Assembly (NCBI GenBank): GCA_965153455.1 | Contig: OZ234503.1 | Coordinates: 13,769,118-13,833,117, forward strand | Direction: 5' to 3' | Origin: Sphagnum compactum | Lineage: Eukaryota > Bryophyta > Sphagnopsida > Sphagnales | DNA: 64,000 nt | Part shown: one piece after another, positions 1 through 11,575 of the stretch | Layout: every line of letters starts with the position of its first letter | Numbering within the stretch: position 1 is the first letter of the stretch | Notes under the pieces: generated by a model | What the model was told of the DNA's origin: nothing | Database searches by the model: none | The model's input: the letters and a program-made list of their open reading frames with translations, nothing else | Made by a program: the position numbers and the translations under genes

Positions 1-2769
1 GGGTACAATAATAGGAACCATGACACCCATTTGTCGTCTGTTTTAAGTCTTAAACTAAAGACTTAACAAAATGAATGTTCTGAAATGTTAAACAATGAAA
101 GGGGGATATGTATGTTTAAACTTTCAACTAATAAATGTTCTAATGAATGATTCAAATCAATTGAACAAAATTTGTATATGTTGTTCATGTATAAACCAAA
201 AAAGAATGCAAGACTATTTAGACATTTTAGAATGACATACTTTCATTTGGAGTTCCAAACCCTATTAAAAACATCAAATAATGTCCTTTTTTTGCACCCA
301 CGTCTCCTACACTTCTTTCCAAACCTTTGGCATGTAAATTTTTAATTAAAAAAATTAATTTAATTATCTTTATTAATGCATTTGTTTTATGAAAAAATCC
401 AAGATTCTAACATCAATTCCACAAAATTTGGTGATTTACCATAGTAAAAGATGAAGCCATCATATAGAACATATTATATTCTATTTGTGGTTAAAATATG
501 GAACAATTTGAACAAATATTTTTAGTCCTATTGAAACTTTTTCAATAAAATTACATAATGGGACACGATTCCTTAACCATCTTTTAAGACACTTAAGAAC
601 ATATTTTAATCATTCGAATCATAAATAATCACCACCATTTTAATCAAGAAGTATGTGAGTAACTAATTTTTAAAAATCTACCAAACAAATTATTTCGTAA
701 ATGTAATGGTCATTCATTGTAATCATGTCCTAATCATATCCTAAGAGTGATTTTGGGGTGAGACATTCCTTTTGTGTACCCCAACCGTGATTGCACCCAA
801 CTAAACTACTCTACTTAAACATTTGTTTGTCCATTTCAAACTAAGTTGAATTTGGTTGTATTATTTCAGATTCAAATATTACTTCAATATGAATACATTA
901 GTGTAGTCATATTCTTAGTCATAATTATTTTAGTCCTAATTATAATCATATGTATAATCATGTAGTCATAATATTGACCATAGTCATTAAGGTGGTAGCG
1001 ACTAAAGGCCACATATGACTACATGACTATGTTTGGACATTAGTCATAAAATGTCATCATAAAAACCACATTTTGGTATTGTGTAATGTGTCTTTTGTCA
1101 AATGTTTTAAAAATTTTATAGAAAGGGGTTGAATCATATAATTATTATATAATTTATTGTGATAAAAAATGGAATAATTTAGATCCAAAAGTTTTACATT
1201 GAATTAGGGACTTTAACCAAAAACTTGTTGTATGGTCACAATCCTTATAAAATTGGAAATGGACTCACAATGATCAAGGTTTGTATGAAATAACTTGCAC
1301 AAAATTTTCAAAAAATTGAACTTTGGTTTGTAATTCAAAATGAGATCCTTTAAATCATTTCACCATCACATGAAAATTTTATGACCTTTTAATGACACCA
1401 AAAACCAAGGGAAATGGCAAACTCCTTAATATCACGATTTTATGAAATTAAGAAAAAACAATTCACAAAGATTATAACATAGGCTCATATTACATGTGTT
1501 AGAATTCATTTTGGGGAAAAAGGAGTATTTTTATGAATACACAATTTTACAATATTTTCGGCCTATAAAAAAATACATTGTGAAAAAACCAATTATGGAG
1601 TCAAAAAATTGACTCAAAATTGATCCATTCTAATTTGCAAATACACCTAAAGCCATATGTGATTAAAAATAACACATTTGTTGAAGAGGAGGTTAATTTA
1701 CACAAAAATATGGTTTGTGGTGTGTCCATGTCATTTCTTATTTGAAATGTTAAATGAAATTTATATAACCTCATATTTTACATCCTAAATGAGCAAAAGG
1801 ACATGTTTGTTGGCCTTTGCTTTGTAATCAAGGATATTGTGTTAAGAATCATTATAAAGTATCATAGTTTCAAAGGATTTTGGCCCCTAGAAACTATGTG
1901 AGATGCTTCTTTTTAATTTGGTTGTAAAAATATTCACATTCATCTTTCGACATTTTTTTTTTCTCTATCACCTCCTCAAATGTGCACCCAACCCCAAGTG
2001 ACTTTGTCACCAATCCATAACCCACAAAGCTAAATATGAAATTACCTTCTCCAAAAATGGTTAAGACACCCATCATACACAAAAAATCATGTAAGTCATT
2101 CAAAATGTGAGAATGTGATTGAAAACATTCAAATACGCATGTCATGACAATTTTTTTAAAATTGTTTTTGAAATTTTGTACAAATATGAAAAATAAACAT
2201 GAAAAAGGAATATTTGTTCTTTTTATTTTGAGAAATAAATCATTATATTTCCAAGAAATTGAAAATCATGTTCCCTATTGGTTTTTTTTGTAAAATTAAA
2301 AAAGAATTAAATACATTTCTAGAACTTGTTGTCATCTAATGTGAAATCTTTTTTGAGTTCTTTGTAATTGATAAGATGTTAAAAAATGAGAAAATAATCA
2401 TGACAATTTTTTTTTTACAACAACATGATGATGTACATTAAAATAGATATTTTCCCCCTAGCCATGACCATTTTATCATACAATGCCCATTGTTGATATT
2501 AAATTAATGGTAGTGCCATTGTGTATACAACACCTTTTTTTTTAAAACAAATGGATAGGGTCCATTACATGAAAAAACCAAATAACAACAAACATGGGCC
2601 ACATGATAGCACCCCACCTTGAACTTGGTCATGCAACAACACTCATAACTATTAATCAAACACTTAATCTAATATTATTAAAAAGGTGTTGCATAACATT
2701 TAGCCTTTTCATTCTATCTTCCATTTATGGGGGATGTTTAAGTTTAATAATTATGGTGGTTGCCTAATT
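1..2769. other. AT-rich spacer without recognisable genes
   Basis: I see no convincing coding region on either strand here: open frames are short and their translations match no family I recognise. The sequence is strongly AT-rich with many poly-A and poly-T runs. Bases 1830-1890 resemble a segment near 29600-29662 (both end in a block reading gattttggcccct), so at least part is dispersed repeat. Nothing else could be supported. Confidence 0.6.
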
Positions 2770-3072
2770 TCAAGTTAGTCCTGCCCTTAGGTAGTTGTAG
2801 AATCTATGTGCCAAAGGTTTTGGGGTCACCAAATCACACATAGGGCATTTTATTTTCATGTCCTCGCACATTTGAGGTCTCCATGAATTGATGGCAATGA
2901 CCATGTGGTACAAAGTCCACATGAAACCAACATCTTTCTTTGTTTGATTCTTTTTCCATACATCATGCCATTTGACATTGTAACTTGAGGATAATAAATC
3001 ATCACATGTTTTAGGAATCCTTTGTAGCATGGTCTCCCTATTACTTCCTTCCTTTCCTAATACAATAGTCAA
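2770..3072 (-). pseudogene. Non-LTR reverse transcriptase zinc-binding (zf-RVT-like) fragment
   Basis: A 100-codon minus-strand frame contains a tryptophan-rich stretch followed by CPMC and then HRFYN. This is the spacing seen in the zinc-binding region at the C-terminus of plant LINE-type reverse transcriptases, where a W/F-rich helix precedes CPxC and a downstream H...C pair. The terminal cysteine is missing (tyrosine follows HRFYN) and no RT core is visible upstream on the minus strand, since the gypsy element begins about 130 bases away. I read it as a relic of a LINE interrupted or truncated before the gypsy insertion. The assignment rests on motif spacing only. Confidence 0.45.
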
Positions 3073-3204
3073 ATTGTGGCAACCAAACTACCATATGTCC
3101 AAGTCCATTGTTCTAGGTCAAAGTTTAATGCTTTCACCCTTTCATGGAAAAGGTGAAATGTAGCTTTGCCTAGACCTTTCCTCACAATAAATACGCATAT
3201 TCTA

Positions 3205-3530
3205 TGTCATGTCTGTCATCATGCATGGCCTCATACATGACGACCGGTTACGGGCATGCCAATCATGCCTTTAAGGTTAATGTACGTTTTTAGGTTACTA
3301 CATATTATTAGGTTTTTTAGGGTTATGGCTTGTATGGGGTTTCAGCTTGTTGATGGCTGTATTAAAGGGCCAACTCTTCCCTTTTCTTGTTAGTTTTTCT
3401 AGAATTCCTTTGTCAAGGAGAGTTTCCTCCATAGTTAGATTGGATTTCTAGATGTTCACCGCGCCTATTACACGGCCACCGTACATACACTACGTTTTCT
3501 TTCCTTCTTTTCAAGTTAATTTTAGAAAAA
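3205..3530 (+). repeat. 5' LTR segment of the gypsy element (partial)
   Basis: This stretch aligns by eye with 12005-12234 plus 13112-13200. Shared blocks include cctcatacatgacg, catgccaatcatgcctttaa, tagggttatggcttg, gagagtttcctcca and attggatttctagatgttca. Homology stops near 3530, where the 5' copy continues into sequence absent from the 3' copy. The segment starts TGTCATG, whereas the 3' counterpart starts TGTCATGCCCG. The true 5' LTR may extend further into 3531-4300, which I cannot delimit without a second copy. Confidence 0.7.
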
Positions 3531-4366
3531 TTGCTCTCTGTCACTTAATATTGAAAGCAGCAGATTTTTCTTGGCTTTGAGTTTCTTGGGTTTCTTTTGC
3601 TTACTGGTTTCTTGTGTTCTTGAGTTGCTGCTACCTTTTTTTTTTTCTACTCTTGTACTGCAGCTACAACAGGAACAACAACAACCATAACTAGCAACAG
3701 CGTAAGCGAGGGAGAAAGGACACCGGAAAAGCCCACGACGGCTACTATTGCAAGCTTTTGCAAGCCTAAGCTTCCGATCTCACTCACGCTTACTAAGTAC
3801 CCGTCGAACATCTACACACTGATTTACATTTATATTAGTTCCTCCTTTTCTTCTTTTGTATTTTAATTTATTTGTTGCTCTAGTTCCATCTCTGTCGGCT
3901 CTCTGCACGAATGATCACCGGAACAAGCTGTAACAAGATTCGTTGAAGAAGTGAAGAAGAGAATAATAATAATAATAAATTTTCTTTTCTTCTACACGTC
4001 ATTGCTGTAGAGCTCACGGACATGGATCGCTTTGCAGCACCGTCGCAATCGCTGGAACGGAAGTCGTAGTTGTAGTCTGTTCCGTTTTGTTCCATTCGAC
4101 GTCCATCTCCATTTTGTCTGACGTTCGTTGTCGTTTCGTCTGATCTCTGTCATTGTTTCATTTTACGTCCGTCACAGTTTTGTCAACGTCCGTCCTTCCG
4201 ATTCTGTTTGTCCGGCCCCTTCCATCCACCTACGTCCATCCATTGACGTTTGTCCGTCATCGTTCATCCCCGTCGACACACCGTATTCTTCAAACCATAT
4301 GTTGTGTTAGAACTTTGTAGTTAGTGCTCTATATTGCTACAAAATTGTGGGGCATGGGAGAATACC
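3531..4366 (+). other. Gypsy leader between LTR-like segment and gag
   Basis: This is untranslated-looking sequence between the LTR homology and the first plausible gag ATG. It holds a CT-rich tract, a poly-T run, and at about 4095-4270 many short repeats of a gtccgtc/gtccatc type. It may contain the remaining LTR (R/U5), the primer-binding site and the packaging leader. I could not identify a primer-binding site by matching a tRNA 3' end from memory. Confidence 0.45.
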
Positions 4367-5946
4367 ATGTCCTCGAATGATGAGAACTCTACCGCTCAAC
4401 CAGAGCCAAGGTATCAACTATGAAGCAACAACAATCATTTGAGCATATTTTTCTGAGCTCACGATCTTCACGACGTTACCATCAAGCGTCTATAGTGCCA
4501 CCGTCATCCAATACAACTCCTACTAGGAATTTAGGTTCAGGTTACACTACATCAATGGCACAAGAGAGTCCATTTGGAGGGGTTAATCAATGGGGTACGC
4601 CTGGTGTCACCAGCTTTCACACCATCACCGTATATTTCGTTACAAGCCGTTACCTCTACACCCATATACACCATGGCGGTCAATAGTTCCTCTAAGAAAA
4701 TTGAGAAGTTTAACGAAAGGCCAAGTACCATTTCTTTGAGGGAATTCAAGGCAATTTTCTCAATTGTGGTTTGTGAATTTGAACTTAAGTATGATGTTAA
4801 TAACACCGAGGTGTTCGCATTCAAACAATTGGCCTACATGTGCAGTACGAGGCATTGGTTGTCTACGAACAACATTCTCCAAGGATTTTGGGCGTCACCC
4901 AGATCCCTAATCGAGCTTATGCCACAGCCATTGCCACCGCCTCTCAAGCTGCACTACAAGTTGCCATTGCACATCATGAGACTATGCCCAATAATCTAGA
5001 TCCGGTATCTACTTCAATAAACATTTTTCCTCAACAACTCATTATTGCTACTGCAAACATTCCTCCCACCATCGATGCACCGGCTTTTCCTGATCCAATG
5101 GGGGAATTTTTTTGAAATCTTGAGCTAGAATTTTCGGCTAAAAGTTCTGAAATTTTTTTGTAGCTCGCCACCTTCTCTCAGCAGAAGGATGAAACCTTCA
5201 AGATGCTCTACAAGAGCCTTCTCAAGCTCAAAGAGGATACTCAGAGCATCACAGATTTGGAAATTACCCATCGATATCTTCATTCGTTGGATGGTACTCC
5301 GACACTCCATGTGCAGGTTCTGTAACGGGTTTTTGCAAAATTTGGAGATTCGTACACTTTGCTGGATGTTTACAACATTTCTGAAAAGTTGGAATTGGCT
5401 CATGCACACTATGATGCCAATATTATGAGGCTTCCATCACATTCAAAACCTCAGCCTCCACCAGTTGTGCCAACCAGATCATCACATTCTTCTTCAAGGG
5501 TTAAAGTGGTGCACTTGGCTGCACCCATCCTACCTTCTTGTAACTACTGTGGCAATCCTGCCCACAAAGCTAGTGAGTGCAACATTCCTTTTGAGGATCT
5601 CTTTTGTGATTATTGTGGGAAAGAGGGACATCAGGAAGCTGTTTGTTTTACCAAGTTCCCAGAACGGAATCAACTTCGATTACCATGGCAAAATTTGTCA
5701 GCATCTTCCGCAACCCCTCAACCAAAAGCTAAGGCACCTCAGCCTTCCACTCAAGCTTTCCCCACCAAGGGTAATTCCAACAAGAATGCTAAGAAGAAGG
5801 AGCACAATGCTGACAAGAGGGAGGTGCTTCAAGCCCATGCCGCTCAAGTTCAAACTCTGCAAAATGAATTCGAATCATTAACGGCCCAACTTGTTAATCT
5901 AAAAGGCAAGTCTTCCCAACCGGCTAGTCATGCCCAACCTATATAG
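4367..5946 (+). pseudogene. gag (capsid/nucleocapsid) of the gypsy element, frameshifted
   Basis: Gag would form the particle and bind the RNA genome. The likely start is ATG 4367; the frame soon meets stops. Recognisable gag sequence resumes at about 4680-4835 in frame 2 (motif KIEKFNERP), shifts to frame 1 at about 4840-5115, shifts again over about 5116-5358, and is open in frame 1 from 5359 to the stop at 5944-5946. The last part has two CCHC zinc knuckles of CX2CX4HX4C form, CNYCGNPAHKASEC and CDYCGKEGHQEAVC, then a lysine-rich and Q-rich tail. At least two frameshifts and several stops rule out function. Confidence 0.85.
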
Positions 5947-6687
5947 GGTTTAGGATCACGAGACGAACCTCCTAGGTCGTTCTATGGCCTCTCACATGAT
6001 GCCATGGTTGGGTAATATGTTTTTTCCAGTGCACACAATTCTAGTCTAACACTAGAAATCGCCACTTCTTTTTACCCTTCCTACTTTGCAACACAAGAGG
6101 CTAATGTGACACCCAGAGTTTCTACCACTACGTAGGTAATTCAGACTAATGGACTCGCATCTGATTCAAGTCTTATTACCAGGGCTAGAGGAGCTCGAGC
6201 AGTCATGCCATAATATTTTCGTCCTCTCAACACATAAGAAAAACGCACCTTATTGGCGAGGGGGGAGGAGACTACTACACCACAAGTTGCTAAGGCATCA
6301 ATTTTTCATGTCCCAGGAGTACATGTACATCAGAAAAACACACAATTTTCCATTGATCAGCTTAAGGAGTGCCAACTTCAAATGCGTGAAATGGCGTAAA
6401 AGCTTGTGAATACACCGTTGTTTAGTTTTCAAGATTTGAAGTTAAGAACCAAGGACATAATTGTAGTACTAAAAGGTACCCTGAACATTACATCAAGTCC
6501 TTTACCAATCCTTGATCCACATGCTACAAGGGTCCCATCCAACACTTTGAAAAGACACTCGATTAATTCACGTGTTGTAGATGGCTTTCGTAATTTGGTC
6601 ACTAGTTCTAGCATGGTTAAACTAGTGGGTTTTCCTACCTCTGATTTTACATTCACATATTAGAAGGGAGCTAAGAACACCTCACTT
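5947..6687 (+). pseudogene. gag-protease linker of the gypsy element
   Basis: Frame 1, the frame of the gag end and of the protease, can be followed through this stretch but is broken by several stops, the last just before 6664. Its composition is like a linker and I recognise no domain. It joins the zinc knuckles to the retropepsin and probably belonged to one long gag-pol reading frame. Confidence 0.5.
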
Positions 6688-7401
6688 GTGGATTTGTTAC
6701 TCAGCAAAGGCATTGTGGATAGCCATTCTCTCCACAAAGTCTCTCACTCATTTCCCAAGGTGGTGCTTAGTGAGAGAACTTCCATCGTCATCGGAGTTGC
6801 CATTGTCGACATTACTAAATCAACGATCCAAGTGGGAGGACATACACCCAGAGTGGTACTTCTTAATACAGGTGCCCAACCGGTGATTCTTGGAGTTCAG
6901 TTTGCCAAGAAGATGGGCACGCTCGACTCCAAACTACGGAAATCTATGTGGCAAATTCGCACCGCTAGTGGGAGTGTAAAAGAGGTATTTGGGGAAAGCT
7001 CGGATTTGATTACACTTAACTTCAATGAAGGTATAAATCAGGAGCTTTGCCTGCGAGTCAAATGTTTAATCACCAATGCCACCAATTACGATGTGCTCAT
7101 TGGGCAAGAGGCCTTGTTTCCACCAAGTTTCACAATTAACAACTGGTTCGAACATACGTACTACCGAGTGGATTGGGAGACTAATGGCGACCACTTGGGA
7201 TACATACCCCTTGATTTACATGGGAACCATGGTCCTATGGCTCACCATTGTATGCTCAAGGAAGCACACACCATTTCCTACATCCAACAAGTTAGCCACG
7301 AGTGGATAGAGGGAGATGAAGAGGAGACAACTTACGCCCAAGCTATTAAAAATTTGAAGGTGGTTCCTATTGACATTCAACATGGACCAGAGGTTTTATA
7401 G
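6688..7401 (+). pseudogene. Retropepsin (aspartic protease) domain of the gypsy element
   Basis: The frame-1 translation contains LLNTGAQPVILG, the active-site loop of Ty3/gypsy retropepsins, normally LxDTGA. Here the catalytic aspartate codon reads AAT (Asn), consistent with a G-to-A change from GAT, so this copy would be inactive. A hydrophobic strand (NYDVLIGQEALF) corresponds to the ILG-type flap-distal strand of the family. The frame ends at TAG 7399-7401 and continues in the same frame into the methyltransferase domain, so protease and methyltransferase were probably one polyprotein segment before decay. Confidence 0.85.
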
Positions 7402-8630
7402 AGGTTCAAAGCAGCCCACGAGCCCTTGGTCAAAGCTCTGTCTAGTTTTGAGAACATGAAGAGCCATGGCAAATCGATTAAGCCAGTACTTCGTCAGCTA
7501 ATCACCTGGACACCGCCTAAGGAGGGGATTACATTATTAAAGCTCTTTGGTGGTATTGGTACAGGTCTCGAAACCCTACTACAATCAGGGATGGTGGTTC
7601 AAAAGTATTTCTATGTAGACATTGATCCTATTGCAAGGCAAGTGGCGGCATTGAGAATGATGGAACTGACAACCAAATTTCCATAATAGTTTGCAACCAC
7701 CGCATGGAAGGCCATTTTCACTTTCTAGCCCTCTGACATACAACTAATTTAGAAGATGCATATGGAATTACTTGGCCCTGTGGACCTCATCATTTCAGGT
7801 TGGGCGTGTCAAAGATTTTCAGCGGCTGGATTTGGAGAAGGCTTGAGTGACACAAGATCCAATCTTTTCACGGACATGGTAGATTGATCACATGGGCTCA
7901 ATCCATGTCTCCTACGCTTGGTTATGTAATTAAGAACACCTTTTCTCAACTTGACCAAAGGGAGAAAGTCTAGGAACACTACATGCTGGTCAAGCATTAC
8001 CTTGGAGAGCCGCTCCTACTCAATGCGGCACAATGCGGTTCCTATGCGCACTGGTTGCGTAACTGGTGGACTAACCTTGCACCACTCTCAATTCTGCAGT
8101 TGGCTTTAATATACACCATCAAAGACCCCAACCTGCAAGTTTCTCACATATTGGATGATCAGAACTCCTGCCAACCAGTTACAAGGCAAAAGAAACCTCC
8201 TTCATTTCCTGCGAACACAATAGGAAAACCAAGGGGTGTTTGGCCCACCTTTGTCTCCTTCCCAGGAACACACGCCTTTCAGGGAGATGGACTAGGCCTG
8301 ATGTATAGTCATGCTTCAACCACTTGGGATGAACCAAGCCCAAAAGAAAGAGAAAGGGCTATGGGGTTCCAAACTGGCACTACTAGTCACACCAAGGTGA
8401 CTATATTAGAGCATAACGCTCTACTAGGGAGAGACATGGACCTGAACTCCCTTACATGGTTGTTGGTAACCTGTGTATTCTTTCAAATGTACACAACACC
8501 AACACTGATTCAATTAGCTTGCAGTTCTGGCAATGCAATTACATGGCACCCTGACCAAATACACTTGCCTATCCTTAACACTCTACACTTCACTTTTAGT
8601 GTGGGGGGGAGGAGGTACCATGTAATTTGA
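7402..8630 (+). pseudogene. C5-cytosine DNA methyltransferase domain embedded in the gypsy pol region
   Basis: Methyltransferase motifs occur in canonical order. Motif I is KLFGGIGTGLETLL (about 7540-7581), with the SAM-binding F-x-G-I-G-T-G pattern. Motif II-like YFYVDIDP follows. Motif IV is DLIISGWACQRFS (about 7780-7824), with the catalytic Cys kept but Pro replaced by Ala. Motif VI is reduced to VIKNTF, with Lys where the family has Glu in ENV/ENT. Motif VIII is AQCGSYAHWLRNWWTNL (about 8028-8078). A motif IX/X-like end has ERERAMGF and ALLGRDMDLNSLTWLL (about 8350-8463). Motifs I-IV lie in frame 1 and VIII-X in frame 3; the shift is near 7887. Stops occur at 7684, 7687, 7726, 7750 and 7971. 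The GTG in motif I and LLGR in motif X point to the DNMT3/DRM side of the family. Confidence 0.85.
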
Positions 8631-8707
8631 CTCAAGTTGTTTTTGATACACTTGGAGGTACATAAGCTTCTAGAGAAATAATTACAACCTTCTACGAATC
8701 TGCATAG

Positions 8708-10240
8708 TTGGATAATGGAGAACCCAATACACCATGTTTATCAAACACGTTTTCCAACTCCATTCCATGTGTTTCCAACTACCCTTTTGTTATGGGGAAC
8801 CAGCTCACCAAGAAGGAGAGAGACCAGATCATCGACTTGTTAATTAAGTATGAGAATGTGTTTGCATTCTTAATGAAAGACTTAGGTAGGTGTAAGACCA
8901 TGCAGTTCTCTATAAACCTTACAGATGAGACACCCATCTATCGGAAGAGGCATAGGTTGAACAAACATGAGTGGGAACTGGTAGATGAAAGATGCAAAAA
9001 GCTCCATGAGGCTGGTCTCATTCAGCCATCGAATTTTGATTTTGCAGTCGTTACAATAATGCCAGCAAAAAAAGATTCAACTAGATTATGGACTGACAAA
9101 AAGATGTGCGGGGATTATAGTCCTTTGAACCTAGTTACACCTTAGGACAGGTACCCCATGCCCATCCTTGAAGAACTGTTTAATAGCATTGGAGACTCAA
9201 ACATCTTCACAATTGTGGATCTGAGGCAAGGCTTTAACCAGATTGTGCTCGTTGCGAGGGATCGCAAGAAAACGACATTTCATGGAAACAACAAGTTGTG
9301 GGAATGGCTTGTGATGCCTTTTAGATTGAAGAATGCACCTATCTTCTTTCAGTGAGTCATGGACCAGGTTTTCAAAAGGGCAGATTTCCTGAAGTGTTAC
9401 ATAGATGACGTCCTAATGCACAACAAGGGACTCCTGCGGCACTTGGCTCATCTTGAGGAGTTATTCAAGAGGCTCCACAAAGTTAATATGAAAATCCATC
9501 CTAAAAAGTGTGAGTTTGCTATCACCTCAGTAATCTACCTTGGCCACAAAATTTTGCCAAATGGTATTAAGGCTCATTGGGCCAAAGTAGTAACCATTTT
9601 GGAAATGCCCAATCCTACTGATGTTCACACTTTGAGGAGCTTCATCGGACTATGTAATTACTATAGGATTTATGTCCAAGACTTTAGTACTATTGCTCAT
9701 CCTCTCTATGCATTATTAAAGAAGGATGTTGCTTGGACATGGAGTGAAGAGGCTTAATAAGCTTTCGACACACTCAAGGAAAAGCTTTAAGAGTTCCCCA
9801 TTTTAAGAAAACCTGATTTCAGCAAGGTTTTCATTCTACACACTAACTGTAGTGCTCTTGGTATTGGTGCTATTCTTGGCCAACTTGATGAGGAAGGCAA
9901 GGAATATGTTATCACCTATGCATCCCGAAACAACAACAAGGCTAAGAGCAGCTACTCTTCCTATGAGGGGGAGTGTCTTGTTATTGTATGGGCCGTCATA
10001 CATCTTAGGCCCTATCTTTATGGCACTAAGTTAACTATGTATATCGACCACTAGCCTATCAAGTGGTTGATGACCAACGACAAGCTTACTTGTAAGTTAG
10101 TTTGTTGGGCGCTTATATACTTCAAGAGTATGAGTTCAAGGTTATTCACCGACCTGGTATTACACATCAAAACGTGGATACCATGTCGCGGAGACCCCTC
10201 ACTACCTCTGAAGATTTCTTAGAAGCTAGGTAAGATTTCG
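8708..10240 (+). pseudogene. Reverse transcriptase and RNase H domains of the gypsy element
   Basis: Frame 2 carries a Ty3/gypsy RT. KKMCGDYSPLN lies upstream, FTIVDLRQGFNQI carries the first catalytic Asp (motif A), WLVMPFRLKNAP is motif B, and CYIDDVL is the YxDD motif C at about 9395-9415. The connection region has the family signature SFIGLCNYYR. RNase H follows: HTNCSALGIGAIL, where the usual TD is TN, so the first catalytic Asp is lost; SSYEGECLVIVWAV with the catalytic Glu; and YIDH followed by a stop where Q is expected. In-frame stops are at 9143, 9353, 9755, 9758, 9788 and 10052. A frameshift near 10108 precedes a recognisable VIHRPGITHQNVD end. Confidence 0.92.
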
Positions 10241-10363
10241 ACCAGATTCCAGCAGTACATATATCTTATGCATCTAGTTGTCTTGCACTACTACAATGTA
10301 ACTTGGTTGAGCATCCCATTGTGGATATATGGGAGGACTTGGACATTCTGAGGTTTTTTCAAC

Positions 10364-11575
10364 ATGGGGAATACCCTCCCTAAGTTATATCAAGCCATTG
10401 GGATCGCATATAACAACGGTCCAAATGCTACTCATGGAGGGATAATCACCTCGTCCGATGCTTATCACAAGGCGACAGAGTGGTTCCTCCGCCACATGAA
10501 CAGCCTGGTCTTATTCAAAAGGTACACCTTGAGCTTGGACATTTTGGAGTTAAGTGCACTTATAGTTTTTTCGCTCCTTAGTACCATCGGAGAGGTATGT
10601 ATGCTCAAGTCCGAGATGTCATTGCTAGGTGTGAACAATGTGATAGAGTGAAAACTTCCTTCTCCTTTCGACAGCTCACGCTTTCTCCACTCCCTATTTA
10701 GGGCATGTTTTATCACTAGTCATGTGATTTAGCTAGAGAGTTACCACAAACCTCTAGGGGTAATGTCTACATCATGATTATGATTGAGCATTTTTCAAAG
10801 TGGGTCGAGCTTGTTGCGCTGCCGGACAAGTCATCACACAGCACCAGCCAGGCTTTCTTACAACAGGTCCTAAGTAGGTTTGGGGCTTGTGCTGAGTGCC
10901 TTACTGATCAAGGATTAGAATTCAGAGGAGAATTCCAATACCTACTTGATCATGCTCTCATTGACCATTGCCGGACTTCAAGGGATCATCCCCAAGCTGA
11001 TGGCCTTGCGGAGAGGTTGGTTCAGACATGTAAGAAGGGACTTCGAAAGATTTGCCTCACTGGGAACAAAGAGGATTGGGACCTGGCCCTACCTTACATC
11101 GCCATGGGTTATAGGATGTCCAAACACGCCTCTTTGTCTCATTTCTCTTCTTACTTTTTACTTTTTGGGAAACATACCATTCCACCCTTTTCCATTATTG
11201 CTCAAATGGACCAGGTTGTGGACTTGGACTCCCCAGCCACTTGGGTTAAGGTCATCGCAGAGAGGGCTGCTCTATTTAGGAGGGTTATGCCCATGGCCAT
11301 GGAGAACTTGTCCATTGCACAACATCGAAACACCTTACGGTATGCACACACACGAGGTGCCAGTTATAAACCTAAGGTGAGACAATTTGATGTTGGTGAC
11401 TTTGTGTATCTCCAGCAACAACCTAATGATACTTTAGACACTTCTTTCGGTCGCACTATTTTGAGGATTAAAGCAATCAGTCCTTCAAGCGTGTTGGAGT
11501 TGCAAGGAGCTAACGGACGCACAATTCGGGATCATTCCAAAAATTGTGTGCCCTGCCACTTGTCGAACTTGGATC
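10364..11575 (+). pseudogene. Integrase of the gypsy element
   Basis: The HHCC zinc-binding module is visible in shifted frames at about 10490-10650 as LELGHFG and CEQCDRVK. The catalytic core is open in frame 1 from 10774. It has IEHFSKW where the family has IDHFSKW, so the first catalytic Asp reads Glu; TDQGLEF carries the second Asp; and HPQADGLAERLVQT carries the catalytic Glu. The C-terminal module FDVGDFVYLQQQP followed by LRIKAISPSSVLELQG matches the usual post-core beta-barrel (GPY/F-like) region. The core-to-C-terminal part is the best-preserved frame of the element (332 codons with the PHD extension). Confidence 0.92.

Noticed and set aside
4128-4310. 60-codon open frame upstream of gag, translating to many Pro/Ser/Val residues
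   Set aside because: It is a by-product of short gtccgtc-type repeats in the element leader; no start context or homology supports translation.
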